A DNA stretch of 64,000 bases, from positions 41,163-105,162 of the forward strand of contig SBGX01000028.1 in assembly GCA_006226425.1 (NCBI GenBank), read 5' to 3'. Positions 61,878 to 64,000 of this stretch are shown here, in pieces (position 1 is the stretch's first letter; each line of letters opens with the position of its first letter). The translations under genes were made by a program, and so were the position numbers. The notes beneath the pieces were generated by a model, which was not told the origin of the DNA, did not search any database, and worked only from the letters and a program-made list of their open reading frames with translations. Origin of the DNA: Bacteroidota bacterium (GTDB lineage: Bacteria; Bacteroidota; Bacteroidia; Flavobacteriales_D; Crocinitomicaceae).

Positions 61878-64000
61878 ATGAAAAAATTATTAATCCTTAG
61901 CTTAAGCCTTCTGCTATCCGGCTCCTTTTCTTTCGGGCAGCGAAGTTGTGGTACGACAGATCACCACGAAAAGCTTGTCAAGCAAAACCCTCAGATTCAG
62001 CACAATCTGGATCAAATCAATCACTTTACGGAACAGTACGTTAAAAACGGTGTAAAGAACAAAGCCGTTGTAACGATTCCGGTAGTTGTTCACGTAGTTT
62101 ATAGCAACTCCACTCAAAATGTTTCCACGAGTCAGATTCAATCTCAGATCGCTGTACTGAATGAGGATTTTCGTAAATTGAACTCAGATGCTTCATCTGT
62201 TCCTTCTACGTTTGCTTCTTTAGCTGCCGACTGTGAGATCAATTTTTGTCTGGCTTCTGTTGACCCGAATGGAAACCCTACTTCAGGGATCGTTCGAAAG
62301 TCAACGACTACAACTTTGTTTACGGATGATGACCGTGTGAAGTCAAACTCAACTGGAGGAAGTACCCCATGGAACACGAGCGAGTACCTGAACCTGTGGG
62401 TTTGTAACCTGGGAACTGGATTACTCGGATATGCTCAGTTTCCTGGTGGACCAGCTGCTACGGACGGGGTTGTTATCAATTATACAGCTTTCGGTACTAC
62501 AGGAACAGCTCAATCTCCATTTAACCTGGGAAGAACCACTACGCACGAAGTAGGTCACTGGTTGAATATCTACCACATTGGTGGTGACCAGTACGGTGGG
62601 TGTGGAAACGATCAGGTTTCGGATACCCCAACACAAAAAGGAGGTTCGACTTCTAATGGAACTGGAAATGGCTATGGACAGAACTACGGATGTCCAAGTC
62701 ACCCACTTGTTCGTTCTGGAGAGTGTTCCGGAACAACTGCAGAAATGTTTATGAACTACATGGACTACACAGACGATGCCTGTATGTACATGTTTACGAA
62801 CGGACAAAAATCCCGAATGCAAGCACTGTTTGCTGCCGGAGGTGCCCGTGCCAGCCTACTGAATTCAGGTGGTTGTGGTGGTGGAACTTCCACGCCAAGC
62901 TACTGTGCAGCTAGCAGTTCCAATGTTTCTTATGAGTGGATCAGTAATGTGACTTTAGGAAGTATCAATAATAACTCTACGGCTAACGGTGGATACAGTG
63001 ATTACACAAATATTTCAACGAACCTATCAGCTGGATCAGCGTATTCTATTTCCTTAACTCCAACCTACTCCGGATCTACGTACACTGAGTACTTCAAAGT
63101 TTACATCGATTATAATGATGACAAAGACTTCGAAGATGCCGGAGAATTGGTTTATTCAAGTGCAGGGACAACAACTACGGTTAGTGGTTCGTTCACCGTT
63201 CCTTCTGGAACTTCAACGGGTGCCAAGCGGATGCGAATCATCATGAAAGATGGTTCAATCTCTGGACCTTGTATCTCCTACACGTATGGAGAAGTAGAAG
63301 ATTACACCGTAAACATTACCGCTGCCGCACCAACATGTAACGCACCTGGTAGTTTGAGTGCATCAAGTATTACACACGAAAGTGCATATCTTGACTGGGC
63401 GACTGTTTCAGGAGCAAGCAGCTACACGGTACAGTACAAAACAAGTGCTGCCAGTACCTGGACAAGTGCTACAACGACAGCTAGCAACTATAGCTTAAGC
63501 GGACTTTCTGCCAGTACAACTTATAACTGGAGAGTACGCACTAACTGTTCTTCTGGAAACAGTTCTTACGTAACTGGAAGCAACTTTACAACGTCTTCAG
63601 CTCCTGTGGTTTGTAACGCACCATCTGGACTGAGCACCAGCGCCATCGGAGAAACGACGGCTACCCTTAGCTGGAACGCTGTTTCTGGTGCAAACAATTA
63701 CACGGTTCAAATCAAAACGTCTAGTTCCAGTTCATGGAGTAGTTTGAGTGCAAGCAGCAACAGTTTGAATGTCACTGGATTGACTGCCGGAACCACTTAC
63801 AATTGGAAAGTAAACACCAACTGTAGCTCCGGAAGCAGTGCAAGTACTACTGGAAGTAACTTTACAACAGATACCCCTGCACCAGTTTCCAACTATTGTA
63901 CGGCAAGCAGCTCCAATGTTTCTTACGAGTGGATCAGCAATGTGACGCTGGGAAGCATTAATAATAACTCTACGGCTAACGGTGGATACAGTGATTACAC
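61878..64000 (+). CDS. Secreted M43 family zinc metalloprotease with GEVED and FN3 domains, 3' end missing
   Basis: The frame is open from ATG 61878 to the window edge (over 707 codons). Signal peptide: KKLLILSLSLLLSGSFSFGQ. The catalytic pappalysin/ulilysin-type domain (about 60-320) has the zinc site HEVGHWLNIYH, with the first His at residue 223, and a later Met-turn-like FMNYMDYTDDACMYMFT. After it come a GEVED domain (about 345-480; FKVYIDYNDDKDFEDAG, GEVEDYTVNI), two fibronectin type III domains (SAYLDWATVSGASSYTV; ATLSWNAVSGANNYTV) and the start of a second GEVED domain. A T9SS sorting domain is likely beyond the edge. Secreted protease attacking proteins outside the cell. Confidence 0.88.
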   Translation, partial: MKKLLILSLSLLLSGSFSFGQRSCGTTDHHEKLVKQNPQIQHNLDQINHFTEQYVKNGVKNKAVVTIPVVVHVVYSNSTQNVSTSQIQSQIAVLNEDFRKLNSDASSVPSTFASLAADCEINFCLASVDPNGNPTSGIVRKSTTTTLFTDDDRVKSNSTGGSTPWNTSEYLNLWVCNLGTGLLGYAQFPGGPAATDGVVINYTAFGTTGTAQSPFNLGRTTTHEVGHWLNIYHIGGDQYGGCGNDQVSDTPTQKGGSTSNGTGNGYGQNYGCPSHPLVRSGECSGTTAEMFMNYMDYTDDACMYMFTNGQKSRMQALFAAGGARASLLNSGGCGGGTSTPSYCAASSSNVSYEWISNVTLGSINNNSTANGGYSDYTNISTNLSAGSAYSISLTPTYSGSTYTEYFKVYIDYNDDKDFEDAGELVYSSAGTTTTVSGSFTVPSGTSTGAKRMRIIMKDGSISGPCISYTYGEVEDYTVNITAAAPTCNAPGSLSASSITHESAYLDWATVSGASSYTVQYKTSAASTWTSATTTASNYSLSGLSASTTYNWRVRTNCSSGNSSYVTGSNFTTSSAPVVCNAPSGLSTSAIGETTATLSWNAVSGANNYTVQIKTSSSSSWSSLSASSNSLNVTGLTAGTTYNWKVNTNCSSGSSASTTGSNFTTDTPAPVSNYCTASSSNVSYEWISNVTLGSINNNSTANGGYSDY
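62901..64000 (+). repeat. 993-bp in-frame repeat in the protease gene (second copy cut by the edge)
   Basis: Bases 62901-63007 recur at 63894-64000, offset by exactly 993 bases (331 codons), with differences almost only at synonymous positions. The unit is GEVED-FN3-FN3. Only the first full copy is in the window. Confidence 0.8.

Noticed and set aside
62144..62822. Minus-strand open frames inside the protease region
   Set aside because: The plus strand reads through as a protease with a perfect HExxHxxxxxH motif; the minus frames are its shadows.

Overview
The window is one contiguous, gene-dense chromosomal stretch from a member of the Bacteroidota, most likely the Flavobacteriales (a Crocinitomicaceae/Cryomorphaceae-type organism is my best guess, by inference only). 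The signs are: promoters of the Bacteroidota type (TTG, 19-21 bp, TAnnTTTG) instead of -35/-10 boxes; almost no Shine-Dalgarno sequences; type IX secretion (T9SS) C-terminal sorting domains; a GLPGLI protein next to a TonB-receptor-like barrel; a zinc-free L36; a bifunctional nuclease fused to a UVR motif; and a PKD/Ig- and GEVED/FN3-rich secretome. I see no rRNA, tRNA, CRISPR array, insertion sequence, integrase or phage gene.

Layout. (1) 1-13963, minus strand: the fused str-S10-spc ribosomal super-operon, read from rpsL at the right to the first codons of rpsM at the left edge, with fusA, secY and infA. Three parts are very short or cut: rpmJ (38 aa), rpmD (58 aa) and the 5' end of rpsM. 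A textbook promoter lies at 14020-14049. (2) 13964-14559: a non-coding gap with promoters, a hairpin and a possible 31-aa peptide gene. (3) 14560-23982: a saccharopine dehydrogenase family enzyme, a PcrA/UvrD helicase, a GLPGLI plus outer-membrane barrel pair, three tandem small SSB (OB-fold) genes and an acyltransferase. (4) 23983-28758, minus: thyA-capA-folA-topB, one tightly packed unit. (5) 28929-35385: a membrane protein plus XRE regulator pair, a nucleoside permease and BFN nuclease, etfBA, a pyruvate dehydrogenase E1 beta gene and fabD. (6) 35505-43327, minus: two paralogous T9SS-secreted giant surface proteins flanking a small lipoprotein gene. (7) 43528-47922: hydrolase, M24 peptidase, three poorly characterised proteins (one a catalytically dead glutamine-amidotransferase relative) and rnhA. 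(8) 48034-54627, plus: a TetR-TolC-adaptor-RND efflux operon. (9) 55188-61547, minus: the suf iron-sulfur operon (iscA-like, sufB, sufC, sufD, a lipoprotein gene, sufS, sufE) with a strong inverted repeat inside its promoter. (10) 61878 to the right edge, plus: a secreted M43 metalloprotease with a repeating GEVED-FN3-FN3 architecture, cut by the window end.

The best candidates for something not well described are the three-gene ssb operon, in which three divergent OB-fold proteins all lack the acidic SSB tail and could form a hetero-oligomer; the amidotransferase-fold protein that has lost all three catalytic residues; and two probable operators, a perfect palindrome in the XRE-pair promoter and an inverted repeat in the suf promoter. 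All functional statements are from reading the sequence and family knowledge; no search was run.
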